A DNA stretch of 40,327 nucleotides from assembly GCF_014202335.1 (NCBI RefSeq), contig NZ_JACHGP010000033.1:1-40327 (forward strand), given 5' to 3'. Shown piece by piece: positions 32,599 through 40,196 of this stretch. Origin of the DNA: Mycobacterium sp. AZCC_0083. GTDB taxonomy: Bacteria; Actinomycetota; Actinomycetes; Mycobacteriales; Mycobacteriaceae. A program made the translations under genes and the position numbers. The notes under the pieces are model-generated. The model ran no database searches. It saw nothing but the letters and a program-made list of their open reading frames with translations, and was not told the DNA's origin. Numbering within the stretch: position 1 is the stretch's first letter; each line of letters begins with the position of its first letter.

Positions 32599-33866
32599 GG
32601 TTCCACGCTAGCGCGCTGCCGGTCCGGCGTCAGCCACTGCGGATCGATGCCTTCGTCGAGGCGGCCGTCCGCCTTCGCGTCGAGATAGCGGTAGTACAGG
32701 ACGCAGAACACCACGATCAGCATCAGCGACCAGCCGTAGGTGATCCGCAGATACTCCAGTGCCCGCCCCGTCGTCGGCCAGTGTCCGAGCAGCCAGCGAT
32801 CCATCGTCATGAAGCCGTAGATGGCCAGCCAGGCGACCCAGTTGCGGATCACCGAATTCGCCAGCACCACCGTCATGAGGAACGGGAACAGCATCATCGA
32901 GTAGTAGCCCTGACCAAGAGCCGTCACCAGGAACGTCGCGATCAGCAGCACACCCGAGGACGTCAACATCCAGAACAGCGGGTCGCGCTCGCGGTAGTAG
33001 CGGTACAGCAGCCACAGACTCCCCACCGCGAGCAACCCGAAGACGATGCGCAGCAACAGGATCAGCCACATCGGCAGGCCGTAGTAGATGCCGTTGCCGA
33101 GGATCGAGCTGTTGAAGTAGTCGCGCGTGGCGAAGATGTAGGGCACGGTGCCGCGGACGAAGTTCATCGGGTCGCTCACCAACGGCCAGGCGGCGGCGTT
33201 GAACAGCAGCGGCACTCCGATGGCGGGGACCAGTGCCCGCCACTGCCGGTTCAGCAACGGCAGCAACAACAACGGCAACAGCGAGGGTTTGATGACCAGC
33301 GTCAGTCCGACGGCCACGCCTGCCCACCACTGATGGTTGACCTTGCCATCCAGAAGCCAGCGGAAGAACAACACCTCGCACAGCAGGATGCAGCCGTTGA
33401 TGTTGGTGAACACCAGCGTGTTGGTGACGCTCTCGGTGCAGAACATGGCCAGCAGCAGGGCCGGTGCCGCGACCGAGGAGAGCGAGAACTTGAACAGCCG
33501 CAACAGGAAGTAGGCCGCCAGCAGGATGGCGACGCTGTTGAAGAAGATGAACCAGTACCGCGACGCGTCGACCGGCAGATAGCCGAAGGGGGCCAGGAGC
33601 AGCGTGCCGCCTGGCGGATACAGGTAGTGCGGGTCTACGTAGTCGAAGTGCTCGTTGTAGATGTCCCAGCCCATTTTGAAGTTGACGACCGCGCGGTAGA
33701 CCGGACCGAAGTCATCGGTGATGTAGCCGTTGGTCGCCAGCACGTAGCTGCGATGGATGATCGACAGGATCGCGACGGGCCAGAGCGCCGACCGCAACAC
33801 CGTCGCGGCGGTCGATGGGGAGGTGCGGGGCCGAAAGGCATTGAGCAAGGAGTCGGGTACCGCCAC
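32595..33866 (-). CDS. aftC: alpha-(1->3)-arabinofuranosyltransferase AftC
   Basis: A 423-residue polytopic glycosyltransferase (GT-C fold, GT87/DUF2029) that uses decaprenyl-phospho-D-arabinofuranose to add the alpha-1,3 branch in the arabinan of arabinogalactan and lipoarabinomannan. About ten or eleven helices are visible. The acidic pair in Y-I-T-D-D-F-G (first outer loop, near 50) is in the usual catalytic place. Equivalent to Rv2673 by sequence and neighbours. The GTG start lies 6 nt after a TAGGGT box, so the gene looks leaderless. It uses D-arabinose derivatives and has no metabolic link with the L-arabinose genes of this window. Confidence 0.92.
   Translation of the reverse strand: MAVPDSLLNAFRPRTSPSTAATVLRSALWPVAILSIIHRSYVLATNGYITDDFGPVYRAVVNFKMGWDIYNEHFDYVDPHYLYPPGGTLLLAPFGYLPVDASRYWFIFFNSVAILLAAYFLLRLFKFSLSSVAAPALLLAMFCTESVTNTLVFTNINGCILLCEVLFFRWLLDGKVNHQWWAGVAVGLTLVIKPSLLPLLLLPLLNRQWRALVPAIGVPLLFNAAAWPLVSDPMNFVRGTVPYIFATRDYFNSSILGNGIYYGLPMWLILLLRIVFGLLAVGSLWLLYRYYRERDPLFWMLTSSGVLLIATFLVTALGQGYYSMMLFPFLMTVVLANSVIRNWVAWLAIYGFMTMDRWLLGHWPTTGRALEYLRITYGWSLMLIVVFCVLYYRYLDAKADGRLDEGIDPQWLTPDRQRASVEP
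32605..32610 (-). promoter_or_regulatory. -10 box of msrB, leaderless type
   Basis: On the reverse strand TAGCGT ends 6 nt before the msrB ATG. It lies inside the 3' end of aftC and would allow separate expression of msrB, for example under oxidative stress. Confidence 0.4.
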
Positions 33867-33872
33867 CAGCGC

Positions 33873-33878
33873 ACCCTA
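33873..33878 (-). promoter_or_regulatory. -10 box of aftC, leaderless type
   Basis: On the reverse strand TAGGGT ends 6 nt before the GTG start of aftC in the short gap after the upstream lipoprotein gene. Confidence 0.5.
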
Positions 33879-33902
33879 TAACGGCGTCGTCGGGCGGCAG
33901 GC

Positions 33903-35471
33903 CTAGGCGGGGCAGTACGTGTCGGTGCCCGGCAGATTGCCCGAGTCGAGATACGCCAGCACCGGCGGCAGTGCGCACGGCGTGTAGACGGAGGCGCCGT
34001 GGCCGATGCCCTGCCACATCACGCGGCGGTTCTGCGCGCCGGCGTTGATGATGGTCGCGGCGACGGCGGCGACGCCCTCGTTGCCGACGATCGGATCGCT
34101 CTGCACGCCGAGCAGCAGCACGGGGATCTTGAGGTCCTTCGGCTCCTGTGGCGGTGCTCCGCTTGGCCAGTTCAGGCACTTTACCAGGCTCAGTGCGCCG
34201 ACGGTGCCGAACTGCGGGTAGAGCTTGCCCCACTCGACGACGAGCTCGCGGACCCGGTCGGGGGTCGGGCGGTTCAGCGCGTCACTGCAGGAGTTGACGA
34301 ACTGGCCGTCGCTCTGGCGCAGCGTGTCGGCTTGGGTGATCAGGTTGTTGAGCTGGTTGGCGTCGCCGCCGCGGGCCGCCGCCAGCGCGCTGGCGAGGCC
34401 GTTGGTGGAACTGGCGCGGTCGCCCTTCGGGAAGCCCAGCGCGGTGGTGATGGCGTCGGCCAGCGTGGCCACCGACGCACCGCCGGGTCCGCGACCGTCG
34501 CGGGCGGCCTTCAGCATGGCGTCGATCGCGCCCTTGGGGTCGGCGCCCAATGGGCAGTTGGCTGCCGAGCACTGGGCGGCGAACGCATCCAACGCGGCCT
34601 GCTGGCCCTTCACCTTCTGCTCGGCTGCGGCTTCGGCGGCGATGCCCAGCGGCAGCGGCGAATCGAGGATCAGCCGCGACACCTTGTTCGGATGCGAACC
34701 CGCGTACGCCAGCGCCACCTGCGCGCCGTTGCCGATGCCGAGCAGGGCCAGCGTCGGCACGTCCCATGTGCTGCGCAGCCGCTCGATGTCCTCGGCGGCG
34801 TGCGCGTTGTCGTACGCGGAATCGCCGGGCGCGATGGTGTCGGTGCAGCTGGTGGTGGCGGTCTGCACGATCGCGCCGAGATTGGCCACCGGGTCGTCGC
34901 CGGACTCGAACTGCGCCTGGTCGAGCATCTCCTGCCGGTCGAACAGGTCGCGGCAGTCCAGGTCGCCCGACATGCCCATCCCGCGCCGGTCGACCGAGAC
35001 GATGGGGTGGGACTTGAGCACGTCGGTGCCGTTGCGTGACAGCCAGATCGGCAGTTGCACCGACGTCGGCATGTCGGAACCTGTGGTCATCACGAGGGGT
35101 CCGGCGTCGGCAGGCGTGCCCACCGACTTGGCCCGCACGACGCCGATGCTCAAGGTGCCGGTGGCTCCGTTGAGGGAGTCGAGGTCGGCGTCGTAACTCG
35201 CGCAATCCAGCGATACGCCGGGGAGGGCCTGGACGCCGGCGTCGTTGAACACCCGCGACGTGCAGTCCCGCCACGACAGGTCGTTCTTCGGGGCGACGAT
35301 TCCCGGTGGTCCCGGCTTGACGGAGGTGGTCTGCGGCTCGCCCTGGGGGTGGGCGCCTGAGTCGGTGGCGAAGCGCGGGTTTGCGGCAAGTCCGGGTGCG
35401 CAGCCGACGACGACGACCGACACCACGGTCGACAGGCACAGGGCCTGGAGCAGCTGACTACGCCGACGCAT
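33903..35471 (-). CDS. secreted lipoprotein, alpha/beta hydrolase of the S33 protease group (Rv2672-like)
   Basis: A 522-residue exported lipoprotein. The signal has R-R-R, a hydrophobic stretch and the lipobox V-V-G-C with Cys24. The rest is the tripeptidyl-aminopeptidase-like hydrolase fold: V-D-R-R-G-M-G-M-S-G early, and the C-terminal Q-S-D-P (acid) and G-I-G-H-G-A (base). The nucleophile elbow, however, reads L-G-I-G-N-G-A-Q with Asn248 (AAC) where the family has serine, so classical peptidase activity is doubtful. The ATG at 35469-35471 begins the signal peptide. Equivalent to Rv2672, listed as a possible secreted protease. It lies 36 nt upstream of aftC. Confidence 0.85.
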   Translation of the reverse strand: MRRRSQLLQALCLSTVVSVVVVGCAPGLAANPRFATDSGAHPQGEPQTTSVKPGPPGIVAPKNDLSWRDCTSRVFNDAGVQALPGVSLDCASYDADLDSLNGATGTLSIGVVRAKSVGTPADAGPLVMTTGSDMPTSVQLPIWLSRNGTDVLKSHPIVSVDRRGMGMSGDLDCRDLFDRQEMLDQAQFESGDDPVANLGAIVQTATTSCTDTIAPGDSAYDNAHAAEDIERLRSTWDVPTLALLGIGNGAQVALAYAGSHPNKVSRLILDSPLPLGIAAEAAAEQKVKGQQAALDAFAAQCSAANCPLGADPKGAIDAMLKAARDGRGPGGASVATLADAITTALGFPKGDRASSTNGLASALAAARGGDANQLNNLITQADTLRQSDGQFVNSCSDALNRPTPDRVRELVVEWGKLYPQFGTVGALSLVKCLNWPSGAPPQEPKDLKIPVLLLGVQSDPIVGNEGVAAVAATIINAGAQNRRVMWQGIGHGASVYTPCALPPVLAYLDSGNLPGTDTYCPA

Positions 35472-35545
35472 GCTGACCACAGTAGCGATCGCCGGGTAGT
35501 GGCCCGACCAACCGCCCAGGTGTTCTCCCACCCAGCCGCCCGACC

Positions 35546-36331
35546 TCAATCGGCTTTGACGTAGCGGGTGTACAGGTAGCCCTCGTCGTCGCTGAGTACA
35601 TGGCTGCGCCGCATCCGGGTGTGTGACTCGCCCGAACCGCTGGCGATTCGCCTGGCCTGTCCACCGACCAGGATCGGGGCGATCGTCACGCACAATTCGT
35701 CGAGCAGGTCGCCCACGATGAACAGGCTGAGCAGCGACGGACCGCCCTCGGTGAGCACGCGGCGCATGCCGCGCCGGTCCAGGATGTTGAGCACCGCCAC
35801 CGGGTCGACGCGGTCGGTGTGACGGCCGGAGGCGTCGATCACGTCGGCCAGCGCGCCGAACCGGTGCCTGGCTTCATCGGCGCCCTCGCGGCAGGTCAGG
35901 ATCAGCGGTGGAACTTCGGCGTGGGTGAACAGCTTGGCGTCGTGCTCGAAGTCGGCGCCGTGGGTGATGACGGCGATGGGCGGTACCTCGGCCTGGCCTC
36001 TGCTCTGTCGCTCCTGGCGTTGCGCGATGGACATCTGGGCGCCGGAGTAGTTCTCGATGCGCACGGTGGCCGCGCCGACCACGATGACGTCGGCTTCCTG
36101 CCGCATCCGGGCGAAGAGCGCACGATCGCCCTGCCCGGCCAGGCCACCAGCCTTGCCGTCGTCGGTGGCGCCACCGTCGAGGCTGGAGATCATGTTGGCC
36201 CGCACCCAGCAGCGCTCGAGGCCGTCGGGGTAGGAGTAGAACGCCGCAAGGCGGGCGTCGTCCTCCGTATCGAAGGCGTTGCCGACGGCAGTCAGCTCTG
36301 TGAGCTGAGTCGCTTGATCGGCATCGGGCAC
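35546..36331 (-). CDS. RibD C-terminal-like pyrimidine reductase (Rv2671-like)
   Basis: A 261-residue NADPH-dependent reductase with the dihydrofolate-reductase-like fold of the riboflavin enzyme RibD, without a deaminase domain. Visible motifs are R-A-N-M-I-S-S-L-D-G near 45, D-V-I-V-V-G-A-A-T-V-R near 80, and T-E-G-G-P-S-L-L near 195. The M. tuberculosis counterpart Rv2671 can act as a dihydrofolate reductase and, when overproduced, gives resistance to para-aminosalicylate. The GTG at 36329-36331 aligns with the M. tuberculosis start. An ATG at 36365-36367 would add 12 residues and overlap the divergent zapE start codon. Confidence 0.87.
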   Translation of the reverse strand: MPDADQATQLTELTAVGNAFDTEDDARLAAFYSYPDGLERCWVRANMISSLDGGATDDGKAGGLAGQGDRALFARMRQEADVIVVGAATVRIENYSGAQMSIAQRQERQSRGQAEVPPIAVITHGADFEHDAKLFTHAEVPPLILTCREGADEARHRFGALADVIDASGRHTDRVDPVAVLNILDRRGMRRVLTEGGPSLLSLFIVGDLLDELCVTIAPILVGGQARRIASGSGESHTRMRRSHVLSDDEGYLYTRYVKAD

Positions 36332-36353
36332 GGGGTCAATTTCAACACGTCGA

Positions 36354-36359
36354 TAGGGT
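36354..36359 (+). promoter_or_regulatory. -10 box of zapE, leaderless type
   Basis: TAGGGT ends 6 nt before the ATG at 36366, identical in base composition and spacing to the aftC box. It predicts a leaderless zapE message and fixes this ATG as the start. Confidence 0.5.
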
Positions 36360-36365
36360 GCCTGC

Positions 36366-37415
36366 ATGCATGGGGCCAGCGCCGTCGCTCATCTGACCGA
36401 TCGACATCCCCGCGTGACGCCCGAGCGGCTGATCGCGGGACTGGTCCCGCCACCGACTTTCGCTGACGTCCGCTTCGATACCTACCGGCCGGATCCGGCC
36501 GAGCCGTCGCAGACCGCGGCGGTGCAGGCGTGCCGCCAGTTCTGCGAGCAGGCCGTCCAGCGGCGGGCAGGCAAGAAGAAGTTGTTCGGCAAACGCGAGG
36601 TGCTCCCGGGTGTCGGGGTGTACCTCGACGGCGGGTTCGGCGTCGGCAAGACCCACCTTCTGGCGTCGGCGTACTACCAACTCGCCGCCGCTGATGCCGG
36701 ACCGGTCGCGTTCGCCACGTTCGGCGAACTCACCCAGCTGGCAGGGGTTTTCGGCTTCGTCGAATGCATCGAACTGCTCGCCGATTACGTGGTGGTGTGC
36801 ATCGACGAGTTCGAATTGGACGACCCGGGCAACACGACGCTGATCTCGCGGCTGCTCTCGCAACTGGTCGAGCGCGGCGTCTCGATCGCGGCGACGTCGA
36901 ACACGCTGCCCGAGCAATTGGGGGAGGGCCGGTTCGCCGCGCAGGACTTCCTGCGAGAGATCAATACGCTGGCGCAGATCTTCACCACCGTGCGGATCGA
37001 CGGTCCGGACTACCGGCATCGTGACCTGCCGCCTGCGCCGAACCCACCGTCCGACGACGACGTCCGCGCCGCGGCGGCCGACGTGTCCGGCGCAACGCTC
37101 GACGACTTCGACGCGCTGTGCGCGCATCTGGCGACCATGCATCCGTCGCGCTACCTGGCGCTCATCGAAAACGTGACCGAGGTCTTCATCACTGACGTGC
37201 ATCCACTCGACGACCAGAGTGTGGCGCTGCGGCTGGTGTCGCTGACCGACCGGCTCTACGACGCGGGCATCCCGGTGGTGGCGTCCGGCACCAAGCTGGA
37301 CACCATCTTCAGCGAGGAGATGCTGGCGGGTGGGTTCCGCAAGAAGTACCTGAGGGCGACGTCGCGGCTGTTGGCACTGACCAAAGCGGGTCAGACGGGT
37401 CGCACCATCACGTAG
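36366..37415 (+). CDS. zapE: AFG1/ZapE-family ATPase
   Basis: A 349-residue AAA-type P-loop ATPase. Walker A G-G-F-G-V-G-K-T is at 89-96, Walker B V-V-C-I-D-E-F-E at 143-150, and a sensor segment A-A-T-S-N-T-L-P follows. In E. coli, ZapE binds FtsZ at the constricting ring; mitochondrial AFG1 helps degrade membrane proteins. Equivalent to Rv2670c. The start codon overlaps the alternative ATG of the divergent ribD-like gene by two bases. Its 3' end overlaps the GNAT gene by 25 bp, tail to tail. Confidence 0.9.
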   Translation: MHGASAVAHLTDRHPRVTPERLIAGLVPPPTFADVRFDTYRPDPAEPSQTAAVQACRQFCEQAVQRRAGKKKLFGKREVLPGVGVYLDGGFGVGKTHLLASAYYQLAAADAGPVAFATFGELTQLAGVFGFVECIELLADYVVVCIDEFELDDPGNTTLISRLLSQLVERGVSIAATSNTLPEQLGEGRFAAQDFLREINTLAQIFTTVRIDGPDYRHRDLPPAPNPPSDDDVRAAAADVSGATLDDFDALCAHLATMHPSRYLALIENVTEVFITDVHPLDDQSVALRLVSLTDRLYDAGIPVVASGTKLDTIFSEEMLAGGFRKKYLRATSRLLALTKAGQTGRTIT

Positions 37416-37921
37416 TCGTTCTCGATCTCTGAGCCCAGCCGGAAGGTCTTGGTGCCGCCCGTCACGAAGCCGTGCTTGGCGTAGAACCGTTGGGCGCGTT
37501 GGTTTTCCTGGTTGACGCCAAGCCATACGCACGTGGCGCCGAGTGCGCGGGCCTCGTCCAGCGCGGAGGCCATCAGCGCGGCCGAGACGCCCGCGCCGTG
37601 CACGTCGGGCAGCACGTACATCTTGGACAGTTCGACGGCGGGTCGCTGCGGCACTGCGCGCTGGACGTCGTCATCATCGGTGACGCCACGAATCAGCATG
37701 GCGTAGCCCAGGATCCGGCCGTCCGCGCGGGCGGTCAGCACCGTTCGTTCGGGGTCGGCGAGGTAGTCGGAGAACCGGGCTTGCGAGAGGTTCTCGGCGA
37801 TGAACGCGGCGACGTCGTCGGGCCCGGTCGACGGTGGGCACGCCAGCGGGAACGTGCGTGCCGCGACGTCGGCGAGTTCGGGTAGGTCGTGCTCAGTTGG
37901 CGAAGCGACCAGGACAGCCAT
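37391..37921 (-). CDS. GNAT-family N-acetyltransferase (Rv2669-like)
   Basis: A 176-residue acetyl-CoA-dependent acyltransferase. Motif A is L-S-K-M-Y-V-L-P-D-V-H-G-A-G-V-S-A-A-L, and motif B contains N-Q-E-N-Q-R-A-Q-R-F-Y-A-K-H-G-F. The substrate is unknown; small amines or protein N-termini are typical for the family. TACCCT lies 8 nt before the ATG on the reverse strand and may be its -10 box. It starts 6 nt after the stop of the secreted protein gene, so read-through transcription is also possible. Confidence 0.88.
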   Translation of the reverse strand: MAVLVASPTEHDLPELADVAARTFPLACPPSTGPDDVAAFIAENLSQARFSDYLADPERTVLTARADGRILGYAMLIRGVTDDDDVQRAVPQRPAVELSKMYVLPDVHGAGVSAALMASALDEARALGATCVWLGVNQENQRAQRFYAKHGFVTGGTKTFRLGSEIENDYVMVRPV

Positions 37922-37927
37922 ACCGCG

Positions 37928-38482
37928 TCAGGGTAGTGGCGTTCCCGGCTGCCAGATGTTCCACTGCGCCAGGCGGGTGCCGGATTGAGGGTTGAGCAGG
38001 ACGACGTTGGTGACGAGGTCGCGGTAGACCTGCCAGTACACGGCGCCGTCGACCGTCGAGCCGGCAGGCGCGTTCTGCAGCGCGGTCGTCAGGGAGTCGG
38101 GCGCGTCGGTGTTCTTCTGCGCGTAGGCATCGCCATACGGCGTCACGCCGGTGAAGCCGAACGCGATGGACGCGACGAACGGGTTCGGCGTCTGGATCAC
38201 GTGAACGGTGATCGGCACCCGCCAGGGACCGCCCTGATCACGCCAGCGCGGTGAGCCGTTCGGCGTGTATCCCGGCGGGGCGTCGGTGGGAAGCACGTCG
38301 TGGACGATCACGTCGGCGACGATGCCCTTGTATTCGACGCGCAGGGTGTCACCGAGGTTGCCGATCGGGATGCCCGGGGCCGAGGCGGGTGGCGCCGCGG
38401 TGGCGGGTGGAGCCACCCCAACACCCGAGCCGATGGCCACCGCTGTCACCACCCCGATCAAGAACACCAACCAGCGACGCAT
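37928..38482 (-). CDS. exported protein of unknown function (Rv2668-like)
   Basis: A 184-residue secreted protein. The signal peptide has R-R-W, a hydrophobic stretch to about 22, and a likely cleavage after A-T-A-A near 30. The mature part has no family I can name. It is rich in beta-type stretches (L-R-V-E-Y-K-G-I-V-A-D-V-I-V, V-P-I-T-V-H-V-I) and has no cysteines. AGGGAGG lies 6 nt before the ATG at 38480-38482, one of the best ribosome-binding sites in the window, and decides against the longer frame to 38518. Equivalent to Rv2668 by position. Confidence 0.8.
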   Translation of the reverse strand: MRRWLVFLIGVVTAVAIGSGVGVAPPATAAPPASAPGIPIGNLGDTLRVEYKGIVADVIVHDVLPTDAPPGYTPNGSPRWRDQGGPWRVPITVHVIQTPNPFVASIAFGFTGVTPYGDAYAQKNTDAPDSLTTALQNAPAGSTVDGAVYWQVYRDLVTNVVLLNPQSGTRLAQWNIWQPGTPLP

Positions 38483-38549
38483 GTCTAGCCTCCCTATTGC
38501 TGCCTCGCATCTTGGCATACCCGCGCGGCGGCCAGAGGGCGATCGGCGG

Positions 38550-38972
38550 TCAGGCCGTCCAGGGGCCGAGGCCGCCGACCTTCTCGATGCGGATTCGGGT
38601 CAGCAACCCCGCCGGTGAGTTGGGTGGCGGGAAGTGCTCGCTCGACCCGAGCATCACTTCGGCCAACTCGGTGAGCAGCTCCGGCGCGCCGCCCTCGACG
38701 ATCCGTGCCGTGCCGAGGATCGACAGGTACTGCGTCTGCTGGCCCGGGCTGGGTGGGGCCACGATGGTGACGGCCACCCGCGGTTCGCGTCGGATGTTGC
38801 GGGTCTTCTTGTACTCGCTCAGGTGCGCGCTGACGAGTTCGTCGCCATCGGGCGTCGACTGCAGGGCCACCCAGACCACGGAGACCTGCGGGCTGCCGTC
38901 GGCATTGATGGTGACCAGTGTGGCGTCCGCGCCGTTGCCGATGAGCGCGCGTGCAGAATCGTCGAGTTTCAT
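38550..38972 (-). CDS. PPOX-class F420-dependent family protein (FDOR-B-like)
   Basis: A 140-residue split-barrel flavin/deazaflavin-binding protein of the pyridoxamine-5'-phosphate-oxidase superfamily. Typical parts are A-T-L-V-T-I-N-A-D-G-S-P-Q-V-S-V-V-W-V, then the basic K-K-T-R-N-I-R-R-E-P-R-V-A-V segment that contacts the cofactor phosphate. Mycobacterial members of this size often use F420 and reduce biliverdin or other conjugated compounds. The substrate is not readable. It lies between the Rv2668-like gene and clpC2. Confidence 0.82.
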   Translation of the reverse strand: MKLDDSARALIGNGADATLVTINADGSPQVSVVWVALQSTPDGDELVSAHLSEYKKTRNIRREPRVAVTIVAPPSPGQQTQYLSILGTARIVEGGAPELLTELAEVMLGSSEHFPPPNSPAGLLTRIRIEKVGGLGPWTA

Positions 38973-39012
38973 GAATCAGTTCTACCGCTGTCGCGCCGGT
39001 TTCATTCCCGGA

Positions 39013-39729
39013 TCACTTTTCGGTCAGCGAGCGGAGCACGGCGATGATCTCGTCCTCGGTTCGCTGTTTGTCGACTCCGAGGGTGTGCAAGGGGCCGTCG
39101 CCGTCCTCGGCCTCGAGGAGCGCAAGCAGGATGTGTTCGGTGCCGATGTAGTTGTGCCCCAAGCGAAGTGCCTCGCGGAACGTCAGCTCCAGCACCTTGC
39201 GGGCAGCCCCGCTGAACGGGATCAGCGCAGGAGATTCGTCGCCCCCAGGGGGAAGCGTCGCCACGGCAGCGGCGGCGGCCTCGTCGACGCCTTGCCCGGC
39301 GAGCAGTCGGGTGGCCACCGAGTCGGGGTCGGTGAACAGTGCCAGCAGGAGGTGGGCGGGCCCGATCTCCTGGTTGCGGGCCGCGTGGGCCTTGTTCTGG
39401 GATTCGACGACGACGTTGCGGGCCCGCGGCGTGAACCGATTGAAGCCCTCGCTCGGGTCGATCGGGTCTGCGCCGGCCTTCGGGACGAACCGCTTCTGCG
39501 CGGCCTGTTTGGTGACGCCCATGCTCTTGCCGATGTCGGTCCACGAGGCGCCGGACCGGCGGGCCTGATCGACGAAGTGGCCGATCAGGTGGTCGGCCAC
39601 TTCGCCGAGTGCCTCGGCAGCCAGGACGGCGTCCATCAACTGTTCCAGCGGATCTTCGTGGACGGTCTTGATCGCGGTGATGAGGTCGTCGAGGCGGACC
39701 GGGGCGGTGATCTGGCTGGGTTTGATCAT
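39013..39729 (-). CDS. clpC2: ClpC2: Clp N-domain protein without ATPase modules
   Basis: A 238-residue protein equivalent to Rv2667. Residues 1-60 are helical. A helix-turn-helix-like segment, W-T-D-I-G-K-S-M-G-V-T-K-Q-A-A-Q-K-R-F, spans 63-81. Residues 97-238 are two Clp N-terminal repeats (F-T-P-R-A-R-N and N-Y-I-G-T-E-H-I-L-L-A-L-L). There is no AAA+ domain, so it cannot unfold proteins. Mycobacterial ClpC2 has been reported to bind cyclomarin-type antibiotics through this domain and protect ClpC1. The gene appears leaderless, and its promoter is covered by two inverted repeats that the protein itself may bind. Confidence 0.92.
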   Translation of the reverse strand: MIKPSQITAPVRLDDLITAIKTVHEDPLEQLMDAVLAAEALGEVADHLIGHFVDQARRSGASWTDIGKSMGVTKQAAQKRFVPKAGADPIDPSEGFNRFTPRARNVVVESQNKAHAARNQEIGPAHLLLALFTDPDSVATRLLAGQGVDEAAAAAVATLPPGGDESPALIPFSGAARKVLELTFREALRLGHNYIGTEHILLALLEAEDGDGPLHTLGVDKQRTEDEIIAVLRSLTEK

Positions 39730-39750
39730 GCGTCAACTGTAAGTTGACGC
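39730..39750. promoter_or_regulatory. clpC2 operator 1 (perfect inverted repeat over the -10 box)
   Basis: The half-sites GCGTCAACT (39730-39738) and AGTTGACGC (39742-39750) are exact complements around a 3-bp centre. The repeat begins at the base next to the clpC2 ATG and covers the -10 box. Confidence 0.82.
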
Positions 39751-39764
39751 ACCGTGTTCGTCAA
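39736..39764 (-). promoter_or_regulatory. clpC2 promoter, leaderless
   Basis: On the reverse strand TTGACG (39764-39759) and TACAGT (39741-39736) are 17 nt apart, and the -10 box ends 6 nt before the ATG, so transcription should begin at the start codon. Confidence 0.72.
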
Positions 39765-39777
39765 CCAGTGGTTGACG
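39759..39777. promoter_or_regulatory. clpC2 operator 2 (perfect inverted repeat over the -35 box)
   Basis: CGTCAACC (39759-39766) and GGTTGACG (39770-39777) pair exactly around AGT. It shares the CGTCAAC half-site with operator 1, and the centres are 28 bp apart. It covers the -35 box. Confidence 0.82.
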
Positions 39778-39782
39778 GGTCG

Positions 39783-40196
39783 CTATTCGACGACGAAGAC
39801 CGGGATCAACCGCGTGGTCTTGGTTTGGTACTCGGCATAGGGCGGATACGCCTCGACCGCGAGCTTCCACCACTGCTCGCGTTCGGCGCCCTCGATCTCG
39901 CGGGCGGTCAGCGTCGCGACCTTGTCGCCGTCCTGCACCGTCACCTCGGGGTGCGCCTTCACGTTGTGGTACCAGACCGGGTGCTGCGGATCGCCACCCT
40001 TGGAGGCGACCATCGCGTAGTGCCCGTCCTTCTCGACGCGCATCAGCGGCACGTAGCGCTTCTTACCGGACTTGGCGCCGGTCGTGGTGAACAGCACGAT
40101 CGGTCGGTCGAGAACCTCGACGCCGTCGGTGGTGCCGTTCGCCAGAATGGCCTCGGTTTGTTCGCGTACCCACTCAGTGGGGCTCAGTTCAGTCAC
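39783..40196 (-). CDS. nitroreductase/deazaflavin (F420)-dependent oxidoreductase, DDN-like
   Basis: A 137-residue split-barrel protein of the F420H2-dependent quinone reductase (FDOR-A, Ddn) family. It has the characteristic D-R-P-I-V-L-F-T-T-T-G-A-K-S-G-K-K-R-Y-V-P-L core, then G-D-P-Q-H-P-V-W-Y-H-N-V-K-A-H-P-E-V and Y-P-P-Y-A-E-Y-Q near the end. In M. tuberculosis, Ddn reduces quinones and activates nitroimidazole prodrugs. The GTG at 40194-40196 is the first start of the conserved region. The stretch to the window edge (40197-40327) shows nothing recognisable. Confidence 0.88.
   Translation of the reverse strand: MTELSPTEWVREQTEAILANGTTDGVEVLDRPIVLFTTTGAKSGKKRYVPLMRVEKDGHYAMVASKGGDPQHPVWYHNVKAHPEVTVQDGDKVATLTAREIEGAEREQWWKLAVEAYPPYAEYQTKTTRLIPVFVVE

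Noticed and set aside
32595..33866. A link between the L-arabinose catabolic genes and AftC (arabinogalactan synthesis)
   Set aside because: AftC uses a D-arabinofuranosyl lipid made from ribose phosphate, not L-arabinose. The genes are far apart, and aftC belongs to the conserved backbone.
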